Below are positions 63,888 through 64,000 of a stretch of 64,000 nt of DNA, in pieces (the first letter of the stretch is position 1; every line of letters starts with the position of its first letter). Source of the stretch: Amia ocellicauda (lineage: Eukaryota; Chordata; Actinopteri; Amiiformes; Amiidae); NCBI RefSeq assembly GCF_036373705.1, contig NC_089858.1, positions 32,152,249-32,216,248 of the forward strand, in the 5' to 3' direction. Under the pieces are notes generated by a model that did not search any database, was not told the origin of the DNA, and worked only from the letters and a program-made list of their open reading frames with translations. The position numbers and the translations under genes are program-made.

Positions 63888-64000
63888 GCACCCGACTATT
63901 TCTGACTCCAGCCCTGTCCGCAGTGCGGGGCGTGGTCAGGTTTTTCCAGGCGATCGCCGGCCGGTTTAATTGCAGCAAAATGGACATCCAGCAGCAGCCG

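Larger units (their letters stand above)
59452..64000 (-). other. Part of tubb3 intron 1 and/or upstream region
   Basis: No tubb3 exon 1 or other exon was recognised. Contents: a LINE-like tail with TGGA repeats near 60745-60791, a poly(T) run near 60977-60998, a pyrimidine-rich stretch at about 61270-61430, and a GC-richer zone from 63420 to the end holding a palindrome (63369-63420) and a TATA-like element (63880-63887). Confidence 0.5.

Noticed and set aside
59452..64000. mc1r, expected next to tubb3 in vertebrates
   Set aside because: No seven-transmembrane frame of the needed length exists here; if present it must lie beyond the right edge.

Overview
This is a vertebrate nuclear window, most likely from a ray-finned fish. 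Its protein-coding genes are split by GT-AG introns. The introns carry fish-type Tc1/mariner copies, tRNA-derived SINEs, hAT-like MITEs and many microsatellites. I cannot name the species. Introns of 0.5 to 4 kb make it looser than the most compact teleost genomes.

Four genes can be supported by joining exons by eye. From left to right they are: the last coding exon of dbndd1 (+ strand, 6127-6278); afg3l1 (- strand, 17 coding exons, 36347 down to 13409, 801 aa); def8 (- strand, 11 coding exons, 50046 down to 38977, 442 aa); and tubb3 (- strand, coding exons 2-4, 59451 down to 56075). The tubb3 exon for the first 19 residues was not found and probably lies past position 64000. The order and orientation match the human 16q24.3 block TUBB3-DEF8-AFG3L1P-DBNDD1, read in reverse. 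That synteny is why the m-AAA protease gene is called afg3l1 rather than afg3l2.

Layout: 1-6126 is probably a dbndd1 intron with a decayed Tc1-like copy at 2629-3517. 6127 to about 7120 is the dbndd1 terminal exon and 3'UTR. About 7120-9940 is the gap between the convergent dbndd1 and afg3l1 genes. 9942-36347 is afg3l1, with a 3'UTR of up to 3.5 kb, a structurally intact Tc1/mariner element in intron 15, a hammerhead-like retroelement tail and a perfect hairpin in intron 13, and a dead Tc1 copy in intron 6. 36348-37188 is the afg3l1 upstream region, 37189 to about 51750 is def8, about 51750-55640 is intergenic, and 55642-64000 is tubb3 with part of its first intron or upstream region.

The genes are unrelated in function and share a conserved neighbourhood. 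AFG3L1 is a mitochondrial inner-membrane AAA protease, DEF8 is a Rab7/PLEKHM1-linked lysosome-positioning adaptor, TUBB3 is the neuronal beta-tubulin, and DBNDD1 is a small dysbindin-domain protein of poorly known function. I found no rRNA or tRNA gene, no CRISPR array, and no clear undescribed system. The most unusual items are an apparently intact DD36E transposase, two perfect palindromes, a (GA)19 microsatellite that serves as a polypyrimidine tract, a G12 run inside an afg3l1 coding exon, and a start-stop uORF in def8.
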